DNA of 64,000 bases from positions 2,046,001-2,110,000 of the forward strand of contig JAGKQI010000103.1 of the NCBI GenBank assembly GCA_018806915.1. Reading direction: 5' to 3'. Shown here in pieces: positions 1 through 11,375 of the stretch (position 1 is the first letter of the stretch; each line of letters begins with the position of its first letter). The stretch comes from Phytophthora colocasiae. Taxonomy: Eukaryota > Oomycota > Peronosporomycetes > Peronosporales > Peronosporaceae. The notes beneath the pieces are model-generated. The model ran no database searches. It saw nothing but the letters and a program-made list of their open reading frames with translations, and was not told the DNA's origin. Both the position numbers and the translations under genes were made by a program.

Positions 1-707
1 GATGCCGTTTTTGCAGCTAGTGGACTGTCAACGATGGAAATTCCTGCGAATGACGTTCATGTCCGGGAAGGTGTTGATGGTAAATACATCGAAGTGTTCG
101 CGAACAAGCTGCTGCCTTTCAGTCTACGTGAAACTGGAGAAGCTGCGTGGGACCATTTCAAAGGGGTTGAGAAGCATTTCGGCAATGGTGGCTTGTACGA
201 GAAGGCAGCCAAGGTATGCTGATGCAAGGGGAAAAATACGTACTGCATACTTCTAACTTTTCGTATTGTTTCCTCTTGAAGAATCTTGACCAGCCTTACA
301 CCATTATTGAGGATTTTACCAAAGAAATGTTTTCCAACAACTCACGAGCGGATGTGAAAGCCAAACAGATCGTACAGCGGATCGTAGACTCCGATCGGGA
401 TATGATTCTCTTCGTTTCGAGCGTGACTCCCATTGAGATCAAGCACAAACCCATTGACGGACTTGTTTACCATGCGCGAGAGTATGCTCTCACCAAGCGT
501 TTTTCCGACTCAGCACCAGAGGATGATCTGTCGCTCTTGCAACTTTATGTGAGGATTTCCTTTGACTACGATCCTGGCGTCGTGTTTGACTCTCGTCACG
601 TTCGCTCAGTTGCACAATTCGTGATCGGAAACGTCGGTGGCAGTCTTCGTTTCTATCAAGAACGCATTGAGAATGCTCTAATCGATCAAGTACACCGGAG
701 GCAATAG
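1..707 (+). CDS. M96 mating-specific family, START-like domain protein (5' partial)
   Basis: Two exons are visible: 1..213, open to the window edge, and 282..707. The 68-nt intron starts GTATGC and ends TTGAAG, and the join stays in frame (AAK then NLDQPY). The product reads EVFANKLLPFSLRETGEAAW, then a basic/hydrophobic mix ending in QVHRRQ. This block, including the later RISFDYDPGVVFDSRHVRS stretch, is what I recognise from the large oomycete M96 family, named after a Phytophthora mating-induced gene and predicted to hold a START-like lipid-binding fold. The function is not established. The N-terminal part lies outside the window, so total length is unknown. It is followed by 283 bp without a gene, then a convergent minus-strand gene. 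Confidence 0.75.
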
Positions 708-990
708 ACTCGTACAAAAAATATCATGCAAAACTAGAAGTGATATGCATGACTCAATTTTACTTCAGTACATCTTTCGTGGAAGCAAAACTTTGGGACA
801 ATTACCATTTAACGCGTATACAGTCTTGCTTCAAACTCATCTACTCACTACAACTAACATCGAACAGTAAACGGCACAACAAAAGCTCAAAACCGTACCG
901 CAGTGTTGCTTGTCGTCCTCACGGCGAAGTTCGATCCCTCACCGCTCGACAAGTCTCACTGCTTTTTAAAACACTTGCACTGGAGCTCAC

Positions 991-1650
991 TTACACAGTA
1001 GCAACCGGCGTGTGGATGGCGTTGGAGTACTCAACTTCTCCTGCTTCACCCGCAGCAGGTGTACGAATGGTGCTAGCGTACGCATCCTCAGCCTTCACCG
1101 AAGCAGCAGGTGTGTTGACGTTAGCGTAGTCGGTTTCACCTTCCTCAGCAACATTAGCCTTGCGCTTCCTGGCAACCACAACAGCAGCAACCATACCGAT
1201 CACCCCAACCAGACAGCCAATAACCACAATAGGCACTGTAGCACCATTGCCCGATTCGGTACTGGAATTGTTCTCGGCTTCATATTCCGCGCGGGTAGTG
1301 GAAAACGCCACACCAACAGTCCCTTCAGTGTTGTACGCCACGCCCACAACTCCAACAGTAGAAGAAGACGAACGCTCTTCGTTCTGCGCTGCATCCTCGA
1401 TCGTAGTCACGTCAGCACTCTCCGTCGGTGCAGCCGTAGGGAACGTTGGAGCAGGTGTGGGGTCACTGAAATTGGTCGGTGCCGGGGTTGGAAGATCCGC
1501 GAAAGTCGTAGCGGCAGGAGTTGGCGCTGGTGTATCAACTTCAGCATCAGCTTGTGCAGAAGCGGAGAGTTGAATGGCGTTCTGTGGGTTGCCAGCTTGA
1601 GCGGCAGAGGCAATGGCGAGGAATGTGACAACGAAGGTGATGAACTTCAT
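991..1650 (-). CDS. small secreted/single-pass membrane protein, Thr/Pro/Ala-rich
   Basis: A 219-aa single-exon protein. I chose the ATG at 1650 over the longer frame because it starts a classic signal peptide (MKFITFVVTFLAIASAAQAG, cleavage expected after AQA). The ectodomain holds degenerate TPAPT/ATTFADLPTPAP-type repeats, rich in Thr, Pro and Ala, which suggests O-glycosylation or wall association. A hydrophobic segment (VPIVVIGCLVGVIGMVAAVV) near residues 140-160 is followed by RKRK, as in a type I membrane protein with a short acidic cytoplasmic tail. No catalytic domain is recognised. It could be a cell-wall or surface protein; secretion to the outside cannot be excluded. Confidence 0.7.
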   Translation of the reverse strand: MKFITFVVTFLAIASAAQAGNPQNAIQLSASAQADAEVDTPAPTPAATTFADLPTPAPTNFSDPTPAPTFPTAAPTESADVTTIEDAAQNEERSSSSTVGVVGVAYNTEGTVGVAFSTTRAEYEAENNSSTESGNGATVPIVVIGCLVGVIGMVAAVVVARKRKANVAEEGETDYANVNTPAASVKAEDAYASTIRTPAAGEAGEVEYSNAIHTPVATV

Positions 1651-2163
1651 GATGATCTTGATGTCAAGTGTGCGATTGAAAGTGAAATGCAAAGTGAATG
1701 AGGACGAGTGTGGAGTTTTGAGCAGGTCGCTCTTGTTGCCGTCATGTTGCAGTATCTTATGGTGCTTTACATTGTAGAGGTCTGCACACGAAGCACCCGA
1801 AATCTGTATCTTTTGGTTGACCAGGTACGATAAGAATTCCTTTACTGGTGGAAGTGGTGACATGTGGTAGCCATTCAAATGTCCAAGGTGGAGAGATCCG
1901 GTAGTGTACGTGGGTCCCAGACGGAGTTTGCACCCGGCTGGGAGTCAACTGTCGGTCAATCTGTTCGTTGATGCTTAATGACTGGCCTTTGCGGTGAAAA
2001 TATTCCCATACGAGCGATTAAAGTGTAGGGTAAAAACCTGCAGACTCAAGTCGAAGCAGACGACTGCACAAAGACAAAGACGGACTTGTTGAGCTTTTCC
2101 TCAAATACCGTACTCGTCGTCAAGCAGGATGTGATGTGAGTCAAGTATGGCAAAAACTTGTGT

Positions 2164-2223
2164 CTAAAGTGGATAAAGCGCACCTAAAGTGGATAAATTG
2201 CACATAAAGGAGATAAAGCGCAA
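2164..2223. repeat. three tandem 20-bp repeats upstream of HIS7
   Basis: Three adjacent 20-bp units at 2164-2183, 2184-2203 and 2204-2223 share the core TAAAGTGGATAAA followed by GCGCA or TTGCA. The third copy is the most diverged. They lie about 270 bp upstream of the HIS7 ATG in the 840-bp gap between the membrane-protein ATG at 1650 and HIS7; the rest of that gap shows no gene. They could be a promoter-proximal binding-site array or a neutral minisatellite. Confidence 0.6.
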
Positions 2224-2388
2224 TGCTCACTGCAAAAGACCATGTTGTTGTTGCGCAAACGTCAAACCAGATCCACGAGATTTTTCTGTTGGCTACACTA
2301 GTGGCTACATTTTAGTCTTTACAATAGGTTTTTCGCATTCTCTATCACAGTATTTGATTATCCGCCAATGTTTACCGTTCCTTCCTCG

Positions 2389-2397
2389 TCATTTCAT
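2389..2397 (+). promoter_or_regulatory. oomycete-type initiator (Inr) candidate for HIS7
   Basis: TCATTTCAT matches the oomycete Inr consensus YCATTYY and lies about 100 bp upstream of the HIS7 start codon. The match is short and unsupported by transcript data. Confidence 0.3.
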
Positions 2398-2490
2398 CCA
2401 ATCACAATACTTTTAACCACTTCTGCTTCGCCATCCGCACAAAAACCCACTTCCACCTCACACACGACCCCTGGAAAACTTTTAGAGAAA

Positions 2491-4200
2491 ATGGTGGAGG
2501 TGACTGTCTTAGACTACGGCGCCGGCAACGTGCGCAGCCTGAAGAACGCAATTCGTGCGGCCGGTCACTCGGTTAAGGACGTGACTAATGCCGAGGACAT
2601 TCGCAATGCCGAGGTGCTCATCTTCCCTGGTGTTGGCAATTTCCGAGCCGCCATGGAATTCCTCAATGCCAGTGGTTATGTGAAGGAGCTTAAAGCTTAC
2701 ATCACTGCCAACCGCCGGTTTATGGGCATTTGTCTGGGTATGCAAACGTTGTTTGAAGGCTCAGAGGAGTGTCCGGAGCTCAAGGGCTTGGGAATTATCA
2801 AGGGACAAGTATCACGTTTTCCATCCGAAGAAGTGATTGTGCCACACATTGGCTGGAACGGTATTACTGCGTGGAAAGAGTCGGCTTTATTCGCGTCTTT
2901 GCCGGTTAAAACGGAGGAAGCTAAGGTGTATTTCGTGCACTCTTTTCGAGCGATCAAGACGGAGAAAAACGCTGATTGGGTGCTCACCACCACGAATTAC
3001 GGAGACTTGGAGTTTGTCAGTGCCGTTCAGAAAGGTAATGTCATGGCTACACAATTCCACCCGGAGAAGAGTGGAGCTGTCGGTATTGCGATTCTGAAGG
3101 GTTTCCTAGAGAAAAAAGACTTGGCAAACCATGATAAACCCATTCCGTCGGCTACGACTGCTCCTCGAACGACGCTGTCTAAGCGTATCATTGCGTACGT
3201 TGAGTACCTACTTTTTGTAGGGATCTTGTGGAGAGTATTAATGAATTGTTGTCATTGTAGATGCCTTGATGTGCGAGCTAATGACCAGGGAGATCTCGTG
3301 GTGACCAAGGGAGACCAATATGACGTGCGTGAGACCTCGGAAGGAGAAGAAGGGAACGTGCGCAACATGGGCAAGCCAGTCGATCTGTGCAAGCGGTACT
3401 TCGAGGAAGGAGCTGATGAAGTGGCGTTCCTCAACATTACGAGCTTCCGGGAGCAGCCGATGGGTGATTTGCCCATGGTTCAAGTGCTGGAGGCCAGTTC
3501 CGAGTGTGTCTTCGTTCCGCTTACTATTGGTGGAGGAATTCGCGAGTACGTGGATGATCAGCAGAAGACCCACTCAGCACTGGACGTGGCAGCTCTGTAC
3601 TTCCGCTCGGGTGCTGACAAGGTTTCCATCGGTAGTGACGCTGTGTACACGGCTGAAAAATACTACGCGAACGGCGGTAAGGGTGACGGTACCAGCTCCA
3701 TTGAGACCATTTCTGCCGTCTACGGTAACCAAGCTGTTGTGGTGTCCATGGACCCGAAGAGAGTTTACGTGGCGTCGTTCTATGATGAAAACGCTAAAGG
3801 CCACAACGTCGTTAAGCTGTCGCAGCCAGGCCCGAACGGCGAAGAGTACTGCTGGTACCAGATGACTGTCCGTGGTGGTCGTGAAACCCGCGACATTGAC
3901 GCCGTGCAACTAGCACAGGCGGTTGAGGCGCTTGGTGCTGGTGAACTATTGCTGAACTGCGTGGACATGGACGGCCAGAAGGCTGGCTACGACCTCGACC
4001 TGATCTCACTTGTCAAGAAGTCGGTGCGAATCCCCGTTGTTGCGTCCAGTGGTGCTGGTAAGCCCCAGCACTTCACAGAGGTCTTTGAGAAGACGAACTG
4101 CGACGCTGCGCTTGCTGCCGGCATCTTTCACCGTAAGGAGGTGGCCATCCAAGAGGTGAAGGCTCAGCTGAACACTGACAAGATCAGCGTGCGTCTCTAG
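2491..4200 (+). CDS. HIS7: imidazole glycerol phosphate synthase, glutaminase-cyclase fusion (HIS7/hisHF)
   Basis: Bifunctional enzyme of histidine biosynthesis: glutamine amidotransferase plus cyclase make imidazole glycerol phosphate and AICAR from PRFAR. The N-terminal HisH domain opens with VTVLDYGAGNVRSLKNAI, carries the nucleophile elbow GICLGMQTLFEGSEE and ends with the QFHPEKSG histidine/glutamate pair. The HisF barrel follows (ACLDVRANDQGDLVVTKGDQ, LTIGGGIR, VASSGAG). The ATG at 2491 starts directly at the conserved domain. A 66-nt intron at 3195..3260 (GTACGT to TTGTAG) falls inside the codon for Ala of ACLDV. It is a multiple of three and contains no stop, so an unspliced reading looks continuous. 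The spliced protein is about 547 aa, close to yeast HIS7 (552). Confidence 0.95.
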   Translation: MVEVTVLDYGAGNVRSLKNAIRAAGHSVKDVTNAEDIRNAEVLIFPGVGNFRAAMEFLNASGYVKELKAYITANRRFMGICLGMQTLFEGSEECPELKGLGIIKGQVSRFPSEEVIVPHIGWNGITAWKESALFASLPVKTEEAKVYFVHSFRAIKTEKNADWVLTTTNYGDLEFVSAVQKGNVMATQFHPEKSGAVGIAILKGFLEKKDLANHDKPIPSATTAPRTTLSKRIIAYVEYLLFVGILWRVLMNCCHCRCLDVRANDQGDLVVTKGDQYDVRETSEGEEGNVRNMGKPVDLCKRYFEEGADEVAFLNITSFREQPMGDLPMVQVLEASSECVFVPLTIGGGIREYVDDQQKTHSALDVAALYFRSGADKVSIGSDAVYTAEKYYANGGKGDGTSSIETISAVYGNQAVVVSMDPKRVYVASFYDENAKGHNVVKLSQPGPNGEEYCWYQMTVRGGRETRDIDAVQLAQAVEALGAGELLLNCVDMDGQKAGYDLDLISLVKKSVRIPVVASSGAGKPQHFTEVFEKTNCDAALAAGIFHRKEVAIQEVKAQLNTDKISVRL

Positions 4201-4309
4201 GTGCAAGAACGCAGCCAAGCGCTGTTGTCCCTAGCATACAGCAGCTCCGTTCCCAGGCTACAAGAAAATAGAGCGAAAAATACAACAATTGTGTTCAGTT
4301 GTGGATTTA

Positions 4310-6139
4310 TTAGCTGTTGGCTTGAGGTTGTTCTGCACGTGGGAAGTGGAACAGATTGCCATCATGCCGAAAACTTTGCTGTCGAGATCCGTTTTTCCGT
4401 GTCGAGATGTTTTTCTCCTCATCTGAGAAGGTTTCTTCTTTCAAGTTGGTATTGTTACAAGAACCCGTAAAAATCGCAACTTGTGGCATTGCACCCGCTG
4501 TTTGAGCTCTCCATGGCATCGACGGTGATTTACTTCGAACGGCACCGGCAGAGCGTCGAACGTTAAAGGGTAAAGCACCATTTGATGGACTGCTCACACG
4601 AATTCGTGCACTAGAGGTACGAGGTCGATTTGCAACTTTTGTGGCCAAAAGCATTTGCTGTTTATGCTTCCGACTGGCTGGTGTTGAATCACCGGAGCAA
4701 CTTGGAGACGAAGATGGTCGAGATGGCAGAGGGACAAACACTTGAGAGATTTTTTCTCTTTCCAATAGATCCTGGTAGTCTAACATGATATCCCGCGTGC
4801 CATTCTGTAAAGAAAATCCCATTAGGTAAAAGCAAATTGAGGATGTGAACAACAGAGTTTACATACCTGACTGCGTTCGATTTCCTGGATAATCGCAACA
4901 TTTTCCTCATGTAAATTCGTTGCTAAAGTTGCCAGAGGTCCTTTGACATTATTAAGATCTCCTTGTGTTTCCTTCAAAAGACCTGCCAGTTTCCGTATGC
5001 TCGCGTCCAATTGCGCAAGACGTTCTGTGTGATGTAATAGAAGATCATTTGCCCTGTTCACCCGTTGACTGAGCTGTTGAGTTTGTTGTCCTAACTTTGC
5101 GCCAGCTTTACTCATTTCACCTTTGAGTTGTTCCGAATTCGTCTTTAACTTCACGTCAACTGCATTGACAAGTCCAGAATGTGCAAATTGTTGCAATTCT
5201 GCCAGATTCTTAGCGAGTTGCTGACTTTGCTCCTCCAGTTGCTTGACGCTATGTACGATTCGAGCTTGTCGTACATCTATTGCACTTTTGTCGGCTTGGG
5301 ATTGTTCTTGCAATCCACACAACGTATCCGATAGAGATTGGAGATTCGTCACCGCTAATGCTGTTTGATCATTCAAAGCTCGAAGTTGAGTTGTCGTAGC
5401 CTGTTCAGTACTTTCAAGCTGTACAATGGAGTTCCTTGCCGCTGTTTGCTTGCGCGTAAGATCCAACATGGTGACGTTAAGCTCTGCCACTTGTCGTTGA
5501 CGCTGCCGGTCTCCATTCATGTAACTACTGAGAGATTCAAGCTGGTCTGTCATTTTCGAGATACGATGAGCAGCTGAATCCAAATTGGCTTTTTTTCCGG
5601 TGGCTTCGGGATTGAACACTCGGTTAAAGTCTTCAATTGCTAACTTGGTACTCAGTTGATTCTCCAATTGACTGGCAAAAGTTGCAAAAAGATCGCGAAC
5701 ATGTTGTTCCATTGCTATACGAAGCTTTTGCAGGTCCCAAACGTTAGCGTCAAATACAGAAACGTCCAGTTTGGTGGCTTGCAGTGTAACTAAGGAGGAT
5801 AAATCTGCTTTTCGGTCCAAATGTCCAGCCATTTCTGATCGAATAGTGTCCATCTGAGCATCCACATGAGCAAGAGACACTTTAGTGGACAATGCAGCGT
5901 CCAACTGGGCTCTGGTCACAGAAGAAGCTAACAATTCCGCTGTTCGAGCTCGTTCTTCTTGCGTGAGGCGATTGGCAGCTCGAAGTTCTTGTACTTTTGA
6001 CTTGAGTCGATTCACTTCCGCCCATAAGTAGCGACTGTCTGTATGCCAGTATCAAGAAACAAAAGAGTGAGTACATGTTCAGTAAAAAAACATAAAGTAG
6101 ATGATCTGCACCTGCAATGGCCATGGGAACTTCCGCCAT
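4310..6139 (-). CDS. coiled-coil protein, unknown function
   Basis: Three exons on the minus strand: 6139..6112, 6038..4867 and 4804..4310. Introns have GTGCAG/ATACAG and GTATGT/TTACAG ends and the phases agree, giving about 564 aa. The start is MAEVPMAIA, then DSRYLWAEVNRLKSKVQELR. Residues roughly 15-390 are almost all heptad-like (many L, Q, E and K, no Pro), with regular xxKxDxS-type spacing resembling axonemal or basal-body coiled coils. The C-terminal exon is Ser/Arg/Pro-rich and looks disordered. I recognise no named family. An association with cytoskeleton or flagellum is only a guess from composition. The Mutator-like element begins about 300 bp upstream of the start codon. Confidence 0.75.
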
Positions 6140-6433
6140 TTCCACACGTGAACACGATGCTGAAAACTATGCACTTTAATCGATAAAATTAGCGATCGTT
6201 GAATAAGGATAGCATTCATGTATCCAAAGTTTTCGGTGGAGAATATTAGATTGGGTTACGTAAAAAAAAAAGGACTCAGTGAGGTGATCGTATTTTGCAC
6301 GCGTCCAACATGCAAAAGCTACTTGCTTCATGTAATACACATGTCCTTTGTTTTAAAATTGTATAGGTAAGTTTGCAAACGTTTTCTAACGTAGTTCTTC
6401 ATGCACATCCAGTACTATAGGCGTTTGTCGGTA

Positions 6434-6442
6434 TATTTTTTT
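6434..6442. repeat. 9-bp target-site duplication, left side of MULE
   Basis: TATTTTTTT immediately precedes the left terminal inverted repeat and is repeated exactly at 11400-11408 after the right one. Nine bp is the usual Mutator-superfamily duplication. The sequence is low-complexity, so it counts mainly together with the inverted repeats. Confidence 0.7.
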
Positions 6443-6466
6443 GATCGATGTTAGCGTCACCGAGCA
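6443..6466 (+). repeat. MULE left terminal inverted repeat
   Basis: Outer part GATCGATG is partly matched by the right end, and the inner 17 bp 6450-6466 are a perfect inverted match to 11376-11392. Similarity decays further inward (CTCGTACTTAAGTGAG against ATCGTAACTAAACGAG), so the original TIR may have been about 40 bp. Confidence 0.85.
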
Positions 6467-6784
6467 GCTCGTACTTAAGTGAGAGTTAGGGGTACACGAG
6501 TCCTGTACCTTCAGTACATAGAAGCCTGGAGGAACCATCGCGTCACTCACAAAGGTGCCCTAGGCACACGGCACATAAATGAGGGGTAATTTAAAGAGGC
6601 CCGCAAGAATTGATTTCATAAATTTCAGCGTTTGTAGAGATTTATAGGGCGGGAAATGACTGGCTTCTGTTTACTCTTGAGTAAGGTCGTGCGAAGGTGA
6701 CTTAATATCGGTGTCACTTGAATGTATATCGAGCGTGTTTCTCGAATGTACAAAACACATTGTGCTCATAGCTACGCTGCCTAA

Positions 6785-7130
6785 GGACAATATGGCCAAC
6801 AGGGCAACCAGTCTCAGGGCGGGTACCAGCAACAGCAGCAGCAACAGCCTATCGGTGGTCAGCAGTCTCACCACGGTAACTATAGCCACCACCAGCAGGC
6901 CCAGCAACGCGATTTCATGCGGCCTGATGACATTGAAGCTATGAACCGCCGCTACGCTTCCCAACGTGCGTACCAGGTAGAAGCAGTGCTGTTACTGTTG
7001 GCCGCTACATTTCCCCTTGTTACTATGACTCATTTATTGTTCATTTGATGTTTCTTCCTAGCATATTCCTCCGGCTTCTAATGCGTCGTATTCTCCTGTG
7101 GGAGCGGATGTTGCGTATGTGAGCCGGTAG
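6785..7130 (+). pseudogene. 3' fragment of a Gln-rich gene carried inside the MULE
   Basis: Reading on the plus strand, a Gln-rich frame begins GQYGQQGNQSQGGYQ and runs to ASQRAYQ at 6976. A consensus intron follows (GTAGAA at 6977 to TTCCTAG at 7061, 85 nt), then HIPPASNASYSPVGADVAY and a stop at 7128-7130. Both exons keep one reading frame, so this looks like two terminal exons of a real gene. Upstream the frame has a stop at 6782 and no recognisable exon or start, so it is 5'-truncated. It lies between the left TIR and the transposase gene, converging on it, which fits a captured host fragment (Pack-MULE style). The parent gene is not in this window and not recognised. Confidence 0.6.
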
Positions 7131-7284
7131 CATACTCTACGAGAAACACGTAAATCACGTACAGGTCGCTCCAGGGTTCTAGCTCGTAGGGTTGATACTG
7201 TCATTTACAAAGAGAACGTTAGGTATGTTCAAAAAGGAAGTGCAAGATGTGTTCATTCGGAAAAAACTCTGCTCTTAAATCGAC

Positions 7285-10200
7285 TTACGAAATGCACTTG
7301 AGTAGGTACCGCAGTGTCGTTTTACATGCTGCGTAGTACTTGTCCTTCTTGTCTTGTAATGGATCGAAAATAGTGATCCCTCTGCTATCCGAACGCAAGT
7401 CAATTACAGCGCCGCACCAGTGGCTATCTTCCAAGTGTAGTGGTACTAAAATCAGGTGATGCCCTTCTTGGAACGGATTGCCGACATTAACAGCGGTTAC
7501 GCGAGCAGCACGGTCGCTTAGACGATGAAATAAGGGGTTCACAATGCCAACGCCGTCATGCTCCCGCTGAAGAAGAGTTATCCCATGGCTCATGGCACCG
7601 TCGTTCACCCATTTGTTTTCGCAAAACGAAAGCAGTTCACGATAGGGAAGACCTCCGAAAGGTGTTGATCGAGATCGACGGAGAGGAATACGCTTGATCA
7701 TCGCTTCCCGATCGGCTGGAATGTCGCTGACACCGTCTTGAAGTTCCATTGGGATTCCAATCCGCTTGATGTTTGTATTTTGTACCCAATCGATAGCCTG
7801 TTTTGTATCGGCCACGTACTCCATAGCGGTGTGCCACCTATCCATGGCATGGATGTCTTTGTCTGAATAAATCCCAAATCGAGGAACTTTAACGCCGACT
7901 ACATCTCCAGAAACTTCATCACCGAGAGACTTTAGGAAGACCCTAATTGCAGACAGCGCCTTCTTCACAAAAACTTTGGGGAAAACGTAATGGATGTCTG
8001 CTTCACAGTCGCCTTCGTTGAATTTTCCAGCAATTGCCTTTTTGGTTTTGGGCAATGATCGCTCGGTGATGACAGCCAGCACGCCTTTCGCTTCTTCGTA
8101 GATGTCCATCTCGCCAAATTTGTCCATAACACTCCCCAAACTTTGAACAGGCGCCAACTTGCCTTGAACAAGCTTATTTGCTGTCTTTCGTCCTTCGCCG
8201 ATACGCTGTTTCTTTGTAGTTTGTTGCTGTTGCTTGCGCACTTTCGGCCGACCTCGAGACGATACACTCTTTGTTATTCGAAATGGCTCCGACGTCTCTG
8301 ATGAACCACTATTTTCATGCCGGCGTTTTGCTGGTTTATCTGACTTTTCATCAAGGTCCTTCGCATCAGGACATGGTTGAAGTACTGCAGACACAACACT
8401 CGGTACTTGAGGTACATCACTTGCGCCTCCAGGTACAACACTCGGTATTCCATGTACGCCACTTGTACTTGGAGGTACATCACTTGTGACCGGAAGTACA
8501 TCACTGGTAGCTGGAGGTACACTACTACTGCCTTGAGATTCCTCGAAGCTCGCAGGTGATGAATACTGGGAACCGGAACCTTTTTGCGTCGGCAATAGCT
8601 CTTCTTCAGCACTATCCGTTCCCTGTCTTACATCATCATTCGTTTCAGCAGTTTGATCGGTCATAAAGTCAAGCGAAGGCACTTGAGACAACGAATTAAT
8701 CCAATGACCCTCACGACCGACAAATGGGGCAATTCCATCTTTGACGATATCCTCAAATTTGTCCAAGGCTTCTATCATCTGTCGAAAGACGAACGTGCCG
8801 TTCCTGCTCATGATGTCAGCTATGCTTTTCCCACGCTGTAGCGCATACTTGTACTTCGTCGAGCCATTCAAAACTTCATGTTGTCTCGAGGTCATTGCAG
8901 ATTCACGTACTTGAAACTTTCTACACGCAACACTGTTCTCAGGAACGTCTTCTTCTTCAACAGGCTGGTTTAAGCTGTATGACAACTTCCATCTTGGAGC
9001 AATGTGGTGAACTGGGATAGCGGTTTTGTTATTTGTAAGACGCCAGTACATCACGTGTCGACAGGGCAGCAACATCGTCCTCATAAAAACACAGGAACAG
9101 CGATATTTCTAGTTCACACGACATAAGTTAGAGTAGTATAGATTTGATAGAATAATGAACGTACCGAAGTATTGACATGGTACGCTTCCAAAGCGTCTTT
9201 CCCAATCGTAAGTTCATACATTTTAGGATGAAGCTCCCGCACGTCGTAGCGGGTCTTGCGATCCATTGCAATCCAATACTGCTTTTCGACGAGCCGGTAA
9301 GCATGTGGACTCACTTCACATGCAAGTTTTTGCAGCTCGTTATCAGCTTCCGTGTAACGCATCTGGCCAACTTCCGTAATCTTCTTCGCGTACTCCATTT
9401 CAGCGACGGCTTGCAAGAACATTAGCGTGTCTACACACTCATCAAGCGCCATATCCGGCTTCAAAATATCCTTAATATGCCCCCATGATGTCTCAAGCCT
9501 ATTACACAGTCACAGTAAATCCACAGGTTACAACGGAAAATGGAGTACTTCCTATCGTCTTACCTGTTGTTCGTGTGATTTCCAAGGTGAGGGACGTCTG
9601 AACGTGCGTATAACGCCCACCGTTCTTTGATTGTGTGCCAGTTTCGCATAAAATACTTCAGAAATGGCTGCTTGGCTTCAGGTATTTTGTCACTCTCCGA
9701 GAGCTGAACGCCGTCCAGCAGGAAATACATGTACTTTAAGTACTTCGTGTATTCTTTGATTGACGTAGCCTGTCTCATTAGATCGACAGCATCCTCGACT
9801 TGATCCTTGTCGAAGCTCGATTGGCCACCGTATTCGCTCTTTGCCATCTCTGTTCGGATATATTTCTTGAGGTAAAAATGACAAAGTATCACTTTGACGT
9901 CACCAAACTCCTTCTCCAGAATACTGAGTTCGCCCATATCTTTGTCAATCACGATCACTCGAACATCTTGCCACGACGGGTTGTTAGACTTGAACGCCTG
10001 AATAGCATCAGTGAGGCACTTTTCGCTTTCATTTTCCATCAGACTGTGATGAACGTACTGACCCTAAGGAGAATTAGCGATACAAGAATCAGTTTTTTGT
10101 ACATTCCTGTACCTCCAGCGCCACGTTTGTAGCTAGAGGCACAATCCGAGTACTATAGTACATGATGTGTAACTAGAGTATTCAAAATGTAACATTAGGT

Positions 10201-11165
10201 ACTTGAACGTACATGACCGTACACATCGTTCACCATGAATGAGAAGAGCTTGTACCGGGATTCATTCGTGTTGTGAGTGGTGTCGATGAGAAGAACTTCG
10301 GGAAAGGCCTTGAACCAACGACGCATTTGTCGTGTCTGCAGCGTAATAGTCTGCGCTGTAGTGGCATCGTCGATGAAAACAGCAGCGCGATTGCCACGCG
10401 TCTTGCAAAAGTTCCGCATCACTGTTTCGAGACGCTTCTCCACACTAACGCCTCCGCGTCGGCGCTCACGCATCCTAGCCACCATATTGTGCACGTCACG
10501 AAGAACAACCTTTTTACCTAAGCATTTCCAAGGCAAAATGTTAGTTAATACGCTAAAATAAAGATAAATGCAAGCACTGTACCGGTCTGTTTTCGTAGGT
10601 ATTGCATGATAAGCTTCGGTTTAGACCCTGCAGCCTGAAGCTCGTCAACAAATGCGAGAACCGACGGATCGTCGACGCGACGGTTGGAAGCATGGTTGTC
10701 AAACCTTGCCTTTGAGACTTGGTGATTATGTGTAACGCAAGAGTCTGTTACACGCACCATGAACTTCTTCTCTGCATCATTCCAGGAGACACCAGCCTTA
10801 ATATTAGCTTTACAGCCCGTATCTCGGTCAAAATAAGACTTTCGTATCCCCTTGCTGCGGCTTTTGCGGGACCACCCGTGCGTACACACCAACTTGATCC
10901 AAAAGTTGACGAAATGTTCGGGAATCAGCTGCTCGGCTTGTGCCTCATCACTGTTCGCCACTAAACGCGCTGCACGGGCCGTGATCTCACGGTTACGCTT
11001 GGCAACCGACGTTGAAGTCCGTTGCCGGAAAATCTGGTGGGTTCGCTTGTAATACTCCTCCATGTGCGCAGAAAACGCCTCCCAGCTTTCATGCCATTCG
11101 ACATCGACTGGTAAAGACTCCCAGTTCCCTTCAGGTACCTGGCTTTCTGGCTCGCTGCCGCTCAT
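7285..11165 (-). CDS. MULE transposase with SWIM zinc finger and C-terminal Ulp1-like protease domain
   Basis: Five exons, minus strand: 11165..10583, 10517..10213, 10063..9564, 9498..9165, 9108..7285; all junctions are GT-AG and in phase, about 1,181 aa. An N-terminal FAR1/FLYWCH-like zinc region (CTHGWSRKSRSKG...THNHQVS) is followed by the MULE core with all three acidic residues in place: LLIDTTHNTNE, VIDKDMGE with CHFYLKKYIR, and HTNNRLETSWG. Next is a SWIM finger (CSCVFMRTMLLPCRHVMYW). A long Ser/Pro/Val region with repeated SDVP-type units follows, then an Ulp1/C48 fold (HLEDSHWCGAVIDL with His, TIFDPLQ with Asp). The frame stops at LLKCIS before any Gln...Cys motif. A GTAAGT overlaps that stop, so a further exon may be missed or the protease may be truncated. 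Confidence 0.88.
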
Positions 11166-11375
11166 ACGGATTTGGTTCTGGCTCGCGGAGATCGACTTGA
11201 GCTGCACTGTGGGAAATTTTCAAATGAGCGGCTCTGAGGCTCTTCGGGACGGGTGAAAGGGGGGAGAGGGGGTGTCAGATTTCCAAAATCTTAAGTTTCT
11301 AAAATTCGAGCTGATGGTATTTTATCGACGTAATTTACCAAGAGCGTACTGTTCAAACTCGTTTAGTTACGATGT

